A stretch of 64,000 bases of DNA from Streptomyces werraensis (lineage in GTDB: Bacteria > Actinomycetota > Actinomycetes > Streptomycetales > Streptomycetaceae). Under the pieces are notes generated by a model, which saw only the letters and a program-made list of their open reading frames with translations, was not told the origin of the DNA and did no database searches. The stretch's first letter is position 1; every line of letters starts with the position of its first letter. The stretch covers positions 37,811 through 101,810 of the forward strand of contig BNBX01000008.1 in the NCBI GenBank assembly GCA_014656175.1, given 5' to 3'. Shown here one piece after another: positions 8,233-17,100 of this stretch. The translations under genes were made by a program, and so were the position numbers.

Positions 8233-8670
8233 TCAGCTCTGGTTGAAGAAACCGTCGGCGCGGTGCGCGGCCGGCTCGCCGCTGACCACCTCGGTGTCGG
8301 CGGGGCTGAGCAGGAACACCCGGTTGGACACCCGCTCGATGGAGCCGCGCAGACCGAAGATCAGGCCCGCCGCGAAGTCGACGACGCGCTTGGCGTCGGC
8401 GGCGTCCATGGCCGTGAGGTTCATGATGACCGGCACGCCCTCGCGGAACAGCTCACCGATGGCGCGGGCGTCCCGGAAGCTGTCCGGGGTGACCGTGCCG
8501 ATCCGGCGGCCCCGCTCCTCGGCGGCGTCCGCGGCCACCTTGACCCGCGGGTCGGTGACCCAGGCCTCGCCGGGTTCGGTCCCGTCGGAATAGTCGTCGT
8601 CGTAGTAACGCTCGTCTTCGTTGTCGTCGACGAGGCCAAGCCAGGCACTCGCCTTGCGTACCGATCCCAT
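8233..8670 (-). CDS. SepF-like cell division protein (paralogue outside the dcw cluster)
   Basis: This is a 145-aa cytoplasmic protein of the SepF family, which anchors or organises FtsZ at the membrane. The N-terminus (MGSVRKASAWLGL) is the usual amphipathic membrane-binding helix. An acidic Asp/Tyr-rich linker (DDNEDERYYDDDYSDG) and then the SepF fold (PVIMNLTAMDAADAKRVVDF, GLIFGLRGSIERVSNRVFLL) follow. No ftsZ or other dcw genes are nearby, so this should be one of the accessory SepF-like proteins of streptomycetes (SflA/SflB type), which are reported to influence hyphal tip growth and septation. The ATG at 8670 has a GAGGAGG site at ideal distance. Confidence 0.93.
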   Translation of the reverse strand: MGSVRKASAWLGLVDDNEDERYYDDDYSDGTEPGEAWVTDPRVKVAADAAEERGRRIGTVTPDSFRDARAIGELFREGVPVIMNLTAMDAADAKRVVDFAAGLIFGLRGSIERVSNRVFLLSPADTEVVSGEPAAHRADGFFNQS

Positions 8671-8961
8671 GGACGCCTCCTCTCACAGCGGTCTTTCGTG
8701 CTTTCCGCATCCCTATGGTCGTCCATGATGCGGAGGGTGCGCCAAGTGGATAGACGCCGCGCGGGGGGTTTGTGACGGTACTGGTGCACAGCGAATCCGT
8801 CGAGAGTCCTGGTTTCCCAAGGGCCGTGACACAAACGGATGCTGACTGAGAGTGAAATATGATTCTACGCGGCGTACGGGTGAAGAGGGGTGCATCCGGG
8901 TGAACGCCGCGACCGGTACGATGCCGCAGCCGAACGTCGTACACATGCACGGGGGGATGTC

Positions 8962-10122
8962 GTGTTCGGGATCGTCAGGCCTTGCCGTCACCGGCTGGGC
9001 GAGAAGCTCACCGCCCAGTGGACGGCCCATCTCTGCGGGCTCTGCCTGGCCCTGCGCGGCGACCACGGGCAGCTCGCACGCATCGTCACCAACTACGACG
9101 GGCTGCTCATATCCGTTCTGACGGAAGCTCAGGCGGACCGGGGCGGCGGCACGGGACGCCGGACCGCCGGCCCCTGCCCGCTGCGCGGGATGCGCACCGC
9201 GTCCGTCGCCCACGGCGAGGGCGCGCGGCTGGCCGCGGCCGTCTCCCTCGTCCTCGCCTCCGCCAAGGTGCGCGACCATGTCGCCGACGGCGACGGGCTG
9301 CTGGCCCGCCGTCCGGTGGCGCTCGCCGCGCGCCGGGTGGCGGCGGGCTGGGACCGGGCGGGCGCCCGGACCGGCTCCGAGGTCGGGTTCGACACCGCCG
9401 TCCTGGTCGACGCGGTGGACCGGCAGACCGGCATCGAGTCGCTGGCCGGGCCCGGCACCCCGATCCTCACCGTCACCGAGCCGACCGAGACGGCGACCGC
9501 GGCGGCCTTCGCGCACACCGCAGTGCTCGCCGGACGGCCCCACAACGCCGCACCGCTCGCGGAGGCCGGGCGTCTCTTCGGGCGCCTCGCGCATCTGCTG
9601 GACGCGGTGGAGGACCGGGAGGCCGACGCCGCCTCCGGAGCCTGGAACCCGCTCACCGCCACGGGCACCTCGCTGGACGAGGCCCGCCGTCTCGCCGACG
9701 ACGCCGTGCACGGCATCCGGCTGGCGCTGCGCGAGGCCGAGTTCACGGACGGCTCTCTCGCCCACCGGCTTCTCGTGCATGAACTCCCCAACTCCGTCCG
9801 GCGTGCCTTCGGTACGCCCTCCTGTGCCCACGGTTCGCATCCGTACGCCCCTCCGGGTGCTCCCGGTGCGCCGGGTGGGCCCACACCCCCCGAGCCGCCG
9901 CGCCGGGACCGGCGCGGCCTGCTGGCGGGGTGCGCCGTGTGGCTGGGACTCGCCTGTACCTGTCAGCTCTGCTGCGGGACCTACGAGGACCCGTGGACGC
10001 GCGAGCGCAAGGAAGGGTGCCTCAACAACTGCGACTGCGACTGCTGCGAGTGCTGCGAGTGCTGCAACTGTTGCGGAGAGGACGGCTGTTGCAGCGGGTG
10101 CGACTGCGGCTGCGACTGCTGA
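8962..10122 (+). CDS. DUF5685-family protein with cysteine-rich C-terminal tail
   Basis: This is a 386-aa protein of unknown function. The conserved N-terminal region (FGIVRPCRHRLGEKL, AHLCGLCLAL) holds a Cys and a CxxC. The middle is helical and alanine-rich. A Gly/Pro linker near residues 295-320 leads to a hydrophobic segment (GLLAGCAVWLGLACTCQLCC). The last 34 residues contain 17 cysteines, mostly as CC and CxC pairs separated by Asp, Glu or Asn, resembling a metallothionein. I chose the GTG at 8962 for the GGGGGG ribosome site and because homologues I recall begin with MFGIVRPC. Metal binding is inference; the DUF5685 role is not known to me. Confidence 0.85.
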   Translation: MFGIVRPCRHRLGEKLTAQWTAHLCGLCLALRGDHGQLARIVTNYDGLLISVLTEAQADRGGGTGRRTAGPCPLRGMRTASVAHGEGARLAAAVSLVLASAKVRDHVADGDGLLARRPVALAARRVAAGWDRAGARTGSEVGFDTAVLVDAVDRQTGIESLAGPGTPILTVTEPTETATAAAFAHTAVLAGRPHNAAPLAEAGRLFGRLAHLLDAVEDREADAASGAWNPLTATGTSLDEARRLADDAVHGIRLALREAEFTDGSLAHRLLVHELPNSVRRAFGTPSCAHGSHPYAPPGAPGAPGGPTPPEPPRRDRRGLLAGCAVWLGLACTCQLCCGTYEDPWTRERKEGCLNNCDCDCCECCECCNCCGEDGCCSGCDCGCDC

Positions 10123-10174
10123 GCCGGCCTCGGACGTGACAGGCGCGCTCACGGTTCCCTCCGTGTGCCTGTCG

Positions 10175-10192
10175 GGGGCGATTTTCGGCCAC
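10175..10192 (+). repeat. 18-base element shared by the two protease upstream regions, copy 1
   Basis: GGGGCGATTTTCGGCCAC lies 260 bases before the start of the first S1 protease. It differs at one base from the copy at 11527-11544, which lies 286 bases before the second protease. Direct sequence observation; its function is unknown (promoter element or regulator site). Confidence 0.75.
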
Positions 10193-10208
10193 CCCGATCA
10201 GTGTTCGA

Positions 10209-10236
10209 CCGGTCGTCACCCCGGTGTGACGACCGG
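10209..10236 (+). terminator. Hairpin terminator after the DUF5685 gene
   Basis: An 11-bp perfect stem (CCGGTCGTCAC and complement GTGACGACCGG) encloses a 6-base loop, 86 bases after the stop. Confidence 0.7.
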
Positions 10237-10451
10237 TAACGCCGGGACGGGAGGGGAGCAAGTCGACCAGTCGTCCCTAATCCTCAGGCCAAAAGGCACC
10301 CTTGCGCCGAACGGTCGGTCGGCCGAATACTCACCGCAGCGCTTGTCAGGGGCACGACGGGTCCGGAATCCGGTCCGCCGTCCGCTGGCTGCGCCTCACC
10401 GGGCCCACAACCCCACGAGGGCCCCCAACTTCCTTTGTGGAGGAACGAAAC

Positions 10452-11357
10452 GTGAGGATCAAGCGCACCACCCCCCGAAGCGGCATCTCGAGACGGACTC
10501 GGCTGATCGCCGTCTCCACCGGGCTCGTGGCCGCCGCCGCGATCGCGATCCCCAGCGCGACCGCGGCCGAAACCCCCACCACCTTCAGCGCCTCCGCGCT
10601 CAAGAGCGCGAGCAGCTCGGTGCTGAAGGCCGACGTCCCGGGCACCGCCTGGGCCGTCGACAGCAAGACCAACCGGGTCGTCGTGACCGTCGACAGCACC
10701 GTCTCCCAGGCCGAGATCAACAAGATCAAGCAGCAGGCCGGGGAGAACGCCGAGGCGATCACCGTCAAGCGCACCCCGGGCAAGTTCACCAAGCTCATCC
10801 AGGGCGGTGACGCCATCTACGCGAGCAGCTGGCGCTGCTCCCTCGGCTTCAACGTCCGCAGCAGCAGCGGCGTCGACTACTTCCTGACCGCCGGTCACTG
10901 CACCGACGGCGCGGGCACCTGGTACTCCAACTCCGCCCGCACCACGGCCATCGGCTCGACGGCCGGATCCAGCTTCCCGGGCAACGACTACGGCATCGTC
11001 CGGTACACCGGCTCCGTCAGCCGGCCCGGCACCGCGAACGGCGTGGACATCACCCGTGCGGCCACCCCGAGCGTGGGCACCACCGTCATCCGTGACGGTT
11101 CCACCACGGGCACCCACAGCGGCCGGGTGACCGCGCTCAACGCGACCGTCAACTACGGCGGCGGCGACATCGTCTCCGGCCTCATCCAGACCACGGTCTG
11201 CGCCGAGCCCGGCGACTCCGGCGGCGCGCTCTACGGCAGCAACGGCACCGCGTACGGTCTGACCTCCGGCGGCAGCGGCAACTGCTCCTCCGGCGGCACG
11301 ACCTTCTTCCAGCCGGTGACCGAGGCCCTGAGCGCCTACGGGGTCAGCGTCTACTAG
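10452..11357 (+). CDS. Secreted S1 serine protease (streptogrisin family)
   Basis: This is a 301-aa preproprotease of the chymotrypsin/streptogrisin (S1E) family. The N-terminus is a signal peptide (RRTRLIAVSTGLVAAAAIAI...ATAAE). A propeptide of about 75 residues ends before GGDAIYASSWRCSLGFNV, the usual mature start. The triad is visible: His149 in FLTAGHC, Asp179 in GNDYGIV, Ser256 in EPGDSGGALYG. Cysteines in RCSLG/GHC and VCAEPGDSGG/GNCSSGGT fit the two conserved disulfides. The GTG at 10452 has a GGAGGA site. It is followed by a 17-bp terminator and by a second, related protease. The two look like an old tandem duplication. Confidence 0.94.
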   Translation: MRIKRTTPRSGISRRTRLIAVSTGLVAAAAIAIPSATAAETPTTFSASALKSASSSVLKADVPGTAWAVDSKTNRVVVTVDSTVSQAEINKIKQQAGENAEAITVKRTPGKFTKLIQGGDAIYASSWRCSLGFNVRSSSGVDYFLTAGHCTDGAGTWYSNSARTTAIGSTAGSSFPGNDYGIVRYTGSVSRPGTANGVDITRAATPSVGTTVIRDGSTTGTHSGRVTALNATVNYGGGDIVSGLIQTTVCAEPGDSGGALYGSNGTAYGLTSGGSGNCSSGGTTFFQPVTEALSAYGVSVY

Positions 11358-11411
11358 GACGCCCCGCCGGCCCGGCCGGTCCGGTACGGCTCCCGAGGAG
11401 CCTGCAGCCCC

Positions 11412-11448
11412 ACGAGCCCCCGCACGCGACCCGCGTGCGGGGGCTCGT
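11412..11448 (+). terminator. Hairpin terminator after the first S1 protease
   Basis: A perfect 17-bp stem (ACGAGCCCCCGCACGCG and complement) with a 3-base loop lies 54 bases after the stop. Confidence 0.92.
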
Positions 11449-11526
11449 CCCTGTTCCGGGCCGGGCGCCGCGACCGGTGCGATCGCAACTTCCGCTCATG
11501 GCACGGCGGACGAATCTCGCCGCGGA

Positions 11527-11544
11527 GGGGCGATTTTCAGCCAC
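11527..11544 (+). repeat. 18-base element shared by the two protease upstream regions, copy 2
   Basis: GGGGCGATTTTCAGCCAC matches 17 of 18 bases of the element at 10175-10192. The surrounding sequence is otherwise only loosely similar, so the element seems to have been conserved selectively. Confidence 0.75.
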
Positions 11545-11829
11545 TCGCCGAACGGGGGGTGCGTGCCCCCGGTAACCCCCGTGTGACGTTTGCAGTATGA
11601 ACCGTCCCGTGTCTCCATGAACTGTCAGGACATAGAGGGCGCACGGTCGTTGTCGTACGCGCGTCCGGAAGTCGACCTTGTGTGCTCCCTGTGACGTTCG
11701 GAAGAGTGGGCGGCGTTCAACCGGCGCGGGCGTGGCTTTTTCTGTGCTCCACCCCCGTGGCCGTACGCCTTCCGGTCCGGCGAGGTCCCCACAACCCCTC
11801 CGGGCCGTCCCCCCACAGGAGGACGTGAG

Positions 11830-12912
11830 TTGAAGCACCGACGCATACCCGGGCGCCGTGCCGTCATGGCGGGTGCGGGCATCGCCGCACTGGCCGCGGG
11901 CGCGGTCACCTTCCAGACTGCGAACGCCAGCGAGGTCCCGGCCGACGCCGCACCCCGCACCCTCTCGGCCCAGGCGGCCGGAAACCTCGCCTCGACGCTG
12001 CTCCAGGACCTCGGCGCGGACGCGGCGGGAACGTACTACGACGCGAAGAGCAAGAGCCTCGTGGTGAACGTGCTCGACGAGGCCGCGGCCGAGGCCGTCG
12101 AGTCGGCCGGCGCGAAGGCCAGAGTCGTGGCGAACTCGCTCGCCGACCTGAGGAGCGCGCGCACCACGCTCCAGCGGGACGCCGCCGTCCCGGGCACGTC
12201 CTGGGTGACCGACCCGGTCTCCAACAAGGTCGTCGTCACGGCGGACCGCACGGTCTCCCAGGCCGAGTGGACCGAGCTGACCGAGGTCGTCGAGGGTCTC
12301 GGCACCACGGTGGAGCTCCAGCGCACCAAGGGTGAGTTCAAGCCCTTCGTCGCGGGCGGCGACGCCATCACCGGCAACGGCGGGCGCTGTTCGCTGGGCT
12401 TCAACGTGACCAAGGGCGGCGAGCCGCACTTCCTCACCGCGGGCCACTGCACCGAGGGGATCTCGACCTGGTCGGACTCCTCGGGCGACGTGATCGGCGA
12501 GAACGCCGCGTCCAGCTTCCCGGGCGACGACTACGGCCTGGTCAAGTACACGGCCGACGTGGCGCACCCGAGCGAGGTGAACCTGTACGACGGCTCCTCG
12601 CAGTCGATCTCCGGCGCGGCCGAGGCGACCGTCGGCATGCAGGTGACGCGCAGCGGCTCCACCACCCAGGTCCACTCCGGCACGGTCACCGGCCTGGACG
12701 CCACCGTGAACTACGGCAACGGCGACATCGTCAACGGTCTGATCCAGACCGACGTGTGCGCCGAGCCGGGCGACAGCGGCGGCTCGCTCTTCTCGGGCGA
12801 CAAGGCGGTCGGCCTGACCTCCGGCGGCAGCGGCGACTGCACCTCGGGCGGCACGACCTTCTTCCAGCCCGTCACCGAGGCCCTGTCGGCCACCGGTACG
12901 CAGATCGGCTGA
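11830..12912 (+). CDS. Secreted S1 serine protease with alpha-lytic-type prodomain
   Basis: This is a 360-aa preproprotease, related to but longer than its neighbour. The start is a TTG at 11830 preceded by AGGAGG with 7-base spacing. A twin-arginine-like signal peptide (RRIPGRRAVMAGAGIAALAAG) is followed by a propeptide of about 130 residues with two alpha-lytic-protease-type prodomain segments (TYYDAKSKSLVVNVLDE, WVTDPVSNKVVVTADRTV). The mature domain begins near GGDAITGNGGRCSLGFNV. The triad is His206 (LTAGHC), Asp234 (GDDYGLV) and Ser316 (EPGDSGGSLF). It is expected to degrade extracellular protein. Cleavage specificity cannot be read reliably. Confidence 0.94.
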   Translation: MKHRRIPGRRAVMAGAGIAALAAGAVTFQTANASEVPADAAPRTLSAQAAGNLASTLLQDLGADAAGTYYDAKSKSLVVNVLDEAAAEAVESAGAKARVVANSLADLRSARTTLQRDAAVPGTSWVTDPVSNKVVVTADRTVSQAEWTELTEVVEGLGTTVELQRTKGEFKPFVAGGDAITGNGGRCSLGFNVTKGGEPHFLTAGHCTEGISTWSDSSGDVIGENAASSFPGDDYGLVKYTADVAHPSEVNLYDGSSQSISGAAEATVGMQVTRSGSTTQVHSGTVTGLDATVNYGNGDIVNGLIQTDVCAEPGDSGGSLFSGDKAVGLTSGGSGDCTSGGTTFFQPVTEALSATGTQIG

Positions 12913-12930
12913 GCCCGCACAGGGCCGCAC

Positions 12931-12967
12931 GGCGTCCCGCCCCTCCCGCGCGGAGGGGCGGGACGCC
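12931..12967. terminator. Bidirectional terminator after the second S1 protease
   Basis: A 16-bp perfect stem (GGCGTCCCGCCCCTCC and complement) with a 5-base loop lies between convergent stop codons. Confidence 0.92.
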
Positions 12968-12972
12968 CGCGT

Positions 12973-14043
12973 TCAGGAGGCGCCGGATCCGTGTGCCGTG
13001 CGCGCCGGTTCCGGCCCGGGCCGCCGGCGCAGCGCCGACATCAGCACGGTGACGACGGTCCCCGCCACGGCCCAGGCGGACAGCACCAGCAGCGGGCCGG
13101 TCAGGCCGTTGCCCCGGAAGTACACGATCGAGCGGGCCGCCCAGGTGCCCGCGCCCGGCGGCAGCGCCGGTCCGATCGCCGCCCAGAACGGCGGCAGCAG
13201 CGGCGCCGGCAGGGCCCCGCCCGCGCTCGGGTTGCCCAGGATCACCACGAGCAGGATCGCCACGCCGATGCCGATGACCCCGAGGACCGCCTGCAGGGCG
13301 AGCGTGGCGGCGCCCACGGCGAAGATGATCAGCGCGCCCAGCCCCCACAGCCCCGCGAAACCGTCCGGCAGCGCGTCCAGCGCGGGTCCGACGAGGAGCG
13401 CGCCGCCGAGCCCGCCGAGCACCGCGACCACGGCCATGGCGCCGAGCCGGATCACCGCCCGGCGCGGGGTGGACGCGCGGGCGCCCGAGCTGATCGCCAG
13501 GATCGACGCACACAGATAGCCGCCCACGCACCAGCCGACCACCAGGTAGAACGACGACAGCCCGTTGGCGTCCTGGGCGGAGGCCGGGGCGACGTCCTCG
13601 ACCCGCAGGGCGCGCCGTTCGTCCCGCTCCACCTCGGTGAAGAGCCGCTCCAGGGCGGTGGCCAGCGTGGTGCCGCCGCCGGTGGCGACCAGCAAGGTGT
13701 CGGTGGTCCCTTCGGGGTCGACCACCAGGGCCCCGTCGATGTCCCGGTCCTCGATCTGCCGGCGGGCGGTCGCCTCGTCCGCCACCGCCCGGGGATCCAG
13801 CGGCGAGCCCGGCAGCTCCTTCAGCCGGGTCACCGTCTCCTTCGCCACGGACGGGGGCGCGACGACCCCGACGGGCGCGTCCCGCAGGGCCGGGTGGTGC
13901 AGGGCGCCCACGTACGAGGTGATGAACAGCAGCATCAGCGCGATCACGCCGAGCACCAGCAGGGTGGCCCGTGGGGTGACGGCGTCGCGCACCTCGCCGG
14001 GGAACGAGCGCGGGCGGGCCCCGGGACCGGTGCTCTGTGTCAT
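12973..14043 (-). CDS. ABC-2/YhgE-Pip-like integral membrane protein
   Basis: This is a 356-aa membrane protein with one N-terminal transmembrane helix (ATLLVLGVIALMLLFITSYVGAL), an extracytoplasmic domain of about 130 residues, then five hydrophobic segments. This topology is that of the ABC-2 permease and YhgE/Pip (DUF3533-like) group. No ATPase gene is adjacent, so it is either an orphan permease or a non-ABC member linked to export or phage-infection-type proteins. I chose the ATG at 14043, 69 bases inside the longest frame, because the N-terminal extension is Pro-rich and unlike a coding start. The substrate is unknown. Confidence 0.7.
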   Translation of the reverse strand: MTQSTGPGARPRSFPGEVRDAVTPRATLLVLGVIALMLLFITSYVGALHHPALRDAPVGVVAPPSVAKETVTRLKELPGSPLDPRAVADEATARRQIEDRDIDGALVVDPEGTTDTLLVATGGGTTLATALERLFTEVERDERRALRVEDVAPASAQDANGLSSFYLVVGWCVGGYLCASILAISSGARASTPRRAVIRLGAMAVVAVLGGLGGALLVGPALDALPDGFAGLWGLGALIIFAVGAATLALQAVLGVIGIGVAILLVVILGNPSAGGALPAPLLPPFWAAIGPALPPGAGTWAARSIVYFRGNGLTGPLLVLSAWAVAGTVVTVLMSALRRRPGPEPARTAHGSGAS

Positions 14044-14148
14044 GTCCCCACGGTCCGGGGGAGCGGGTGTTTGCGCAGGTGGGACAGGGCCGAACGGATG
14101 TCGCACACTCATTCGAAAATTGGTCTATGGTGGGGGTGAGGTGACTGG

Positions 14149-14160
14149 GAACAGTTGTTC
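14149..14160. promoter_or_regulatory. LexA (SOS) box before dnaE2
   Basis: GAAC-AGTT-GTTC matches the Gram-positive LexA consensus GAAC-N4-GTTC, 37 bases before the dnaE2 start. DnaE2 is a LexA-controlled gene in other actinobacteria, so damage-inducible control is a well-founded inference. Confidence 0.8.
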
Positions 14161-14197
14161 GATAGACGGTCGGGACTCACGAGTGCGGGAGGTGCGT

Positions 14198-17100
14198 GTG
14201 CCGGGTTTCACGCATCTGCACACCGTCTCCGGGTTCTCCCTGCGCTACGGCGCCTCCCACCCGGAGCGGCTGGCCGAGCGCGCCTTTGAGCGGGGCATGG
14301 ACGCCCTCGCCCTCACCGACCGCGACACCCTCGCCGGGTCCGTCCGCTTCGCCAAGGCCTGCGCCAAGGCCGGCGTCCGCCCGCTGTTCGGCGCGGACCT
14401 TGCGGTGGCGCCCCCGGACGCCGCCCCCGCCCCCGGCGACAGCTCCGTACGGCGGGACCGCCTGCGCACCCCGGTGCGCGGCGGGGCCTTCATCGACGAG
14501 TCGGCGCCGCGCGTGACCTTCCTCGCCCGGGACGGCGCCCGCGGCTGGGCCGACCTGTGCCGGCTGGTCTCCGCCGCCCACACCGCCGACGGTCCGCCCC
14601 GGCTGGCCTGGGAGGACAACCACGCCGGCGGGCTGACCGTCCTGCTCGGCCCCGACTCCGACGTCGGCCGGGCCCTCGCCGCGGGACGCCCCGACCGCGC
14701 CGCCCGGCTGCTCGCCCCCTGGCGCGAGGTGTACGGCGACGCGCTGCGCCTGGAGGCCGTCTGGCACGGCCGCACCGGCACCGGCCCCGGCTCGCTGCGG
14801 CTGGCCGCCCGCACCCTGGGCTTCGCCGCCGAGCAGCGGGTACGGCCCGTGCTCAGCAACGCCGTCCGGTACGCCGACCCCGGCCTCGGCCCGGTCGCCG
14901 ACGTGCTGGACGCGGCCCGCCGGCTGGTCCCGGTCGACCCGGCCAAAGGGCTGGACTCCGGCGAGGCCTGGCTGAAGGACCAGGGCGCCATGCTGGAGGC
15001 GGCCGAGCGGATCGTGGAGGCCGCCGGCTTCCGCCGCGACACCGCACTGCGGCTGCTCGACCAGACCCAGGCCACGGCGGCCGAGTGCCTGGTCGACCCC
15101 GAGGACGACCTCGGCATGGGCAGCGTCCACTTCCCCGAGGCGCATCTGGTCGGCGCCGGCCGCCGCACCGCCCAGCGGGCGCTGGCCTCCCGCGCGGCGG
15201 CGGGCATGGTGCTGCGCGGCTACGACCGCCGCCGGGAGTACTGGGAGCGGATGCACCACGAGCTGGACATCATCGCCCACCACGGCTTCGCCTCCTACTT
15301 CCTCACCGTCGCCCAGGTGGTCGACGACGTGCGGGACATGGGCATCCGGGTCGCCGCGCGGGGCTCCGGCGCCGGCTCCCTGGTCAACCACCTGCTGGGC
15401 ATCGCGCACGCCGACCCGGTCGAGCACGGCCTGCTGATGGAGCGCTTCCTGTCCAAGGAGCGGGTGGTGCTGCCGGACATCGACATCGACGTGGAGTCCG
15501 CCCGCCGGCTCGAGGTCTACCGCGCGATCATCGGCCGGTTCGGCGCCGAGCGGGTCGCCACGGTCGCCATGCCGGAGACCTACCGGGTGCGCCACGCCGT
15601 CCGGGACGTCGGCGCCGCGCTGTCCATGGACCCGGCCGAGATCGACCGGGTCGCCAAGTCCTTCCCGCACATCCGCGCCCGTGACGCCCGCGCGGCGCTC
15701 GAGGAACTGCCCGAACTGCGGCAGCTGGCGGGGGAGAAGGAGAAGTACGGCAGGCTGTGGGAGCTGGTCGAGGCCCTCGACGCGCTGCCGCGCGGTGTCG
15801 CCATGCACCCCTGCGGGGTGCTGCTGTCCGACGCCTCCCTGCTCTCCCGCACACCGGTCATGCCGACCAGCGGCGAGGGCTTCCCGATGGCGCAGTTCGA
15901 CAAGGACGACGTGGAGGACCTGGGGCTGCTCAAGCTGGACGTGCTGGGCGTGCGGATGCAGTCCGCGATGGCGCACGCGGTCGGCGAGGTGGAGCGGGCG
16001 ACGGGGGAGCGGATCGACCTGGACGCGGTGCCGGACGGTGATCCGGCGACGTACGGGCTGATCCGGTCGACCGAGACGCTCGGCTGCTTCCAGATCGAGT
16101 CCCCGGGCCAGCGGGACCTGGTGGGGCGGCTCCAGCCGTCGACCTTCCACGACCTGGTCGTGGACATCTCGCTGTTCCGGCCGGGACCGGTCGCCGCCGA
16201 CATGGTGCGGCCGTTCATCGAGGCCCGGCACGGGCGGGCGCCGGTGCGCCACCCGCACCCGGACCTGGAGGAGGCGCTGAAGGGGACGTACGGCGTCGTG
16301 GTCTTCCACGAGCAGGTCATCGACATCGTCGCGGTGATGACCGGCTGCGGACGCGGCGAGGCGGACCGGGTGCGGCGCGGGTTGTCCGACCCGGAGTCGC
16401 AGGGGCGGATCAAGGTGTGGTTCGCCCAGCACGCGGCGGCCCGTGGCTATGACGCGGAAACGATTCAGCGGACCTGGGAGATCGTCGAGGCCTTCGGCTC
16501 CTACGGCTTCTGCAAGGCGCACGCGGTCGCCTTCGCCGTGCCGACGTACCAGTCGGCATGGCTGAAAGCGCACCATCCGGCCGCCTTCTACGCCGGACTG
16601 CTCACCCATGACCCCGGGATGTACCCGAAACGGCTGCTGCTGGCGGACGCGCGGCGGCGGGGGGTGCCGGTGCTGCCGTTGGACGTGAACAAGTCGGGGG
16701 TCGCACACAGGATCGAACTGGTGTCTGAATCAGGGGAGGTGAAGGGCGGCTCGAAGCCCGGGAAGCCGGTCTGGGGCCTGCGCCTGGCGCTGTCCGACGT
16801 GCACGGCATCAGCGAGGCCGAGGCGGAGCGGATCGCCGAGGGCCAGCCGTACGCCTCGCTGCTCGACTTCTGGGAGCGGGCCCGGCCCAGCCGTCCGCTC
16901 GCCGGGCGGCTCGCCCAGGTCGGCGCGCTCGACGCGTTCGGCGCCAACCGCCGTGACCTGCAGCTGCACCTGACCGAGCTGCACCGCGGCGCCCGCGGCG
17001 GGCGCGGCGACCAGCTCCCGCTGTCCGGGGGCCGGCGGACCGCCCCGGCCGGGCTGCCCGACCTCACCGAACCGGAGAAGCTCAGCGCCGAGCTGGGCGT

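Larger units (their letters stand above)
10123..10451. other. Intergenic region with terminator and protease promoter region
   Basis: This 329-base gap holds the DUF5685 terminator (10209-10236) and, at 10175-10192, an 18-base element also found before the second protease gene. The rest is presumably the promoter and long leader of the protease gene; I see no gene in it. Confidence 0.6.
11358..11829. other. Intergenic region between the two S1 protease genes
   Basis: This holds the terminator at 11412-11448 and the second copy of the shared 18-base element at 11527-11544. The segment 11560-11750 is probably promoter and leader for the second protease. I see no gene. Confidence 0.6.
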
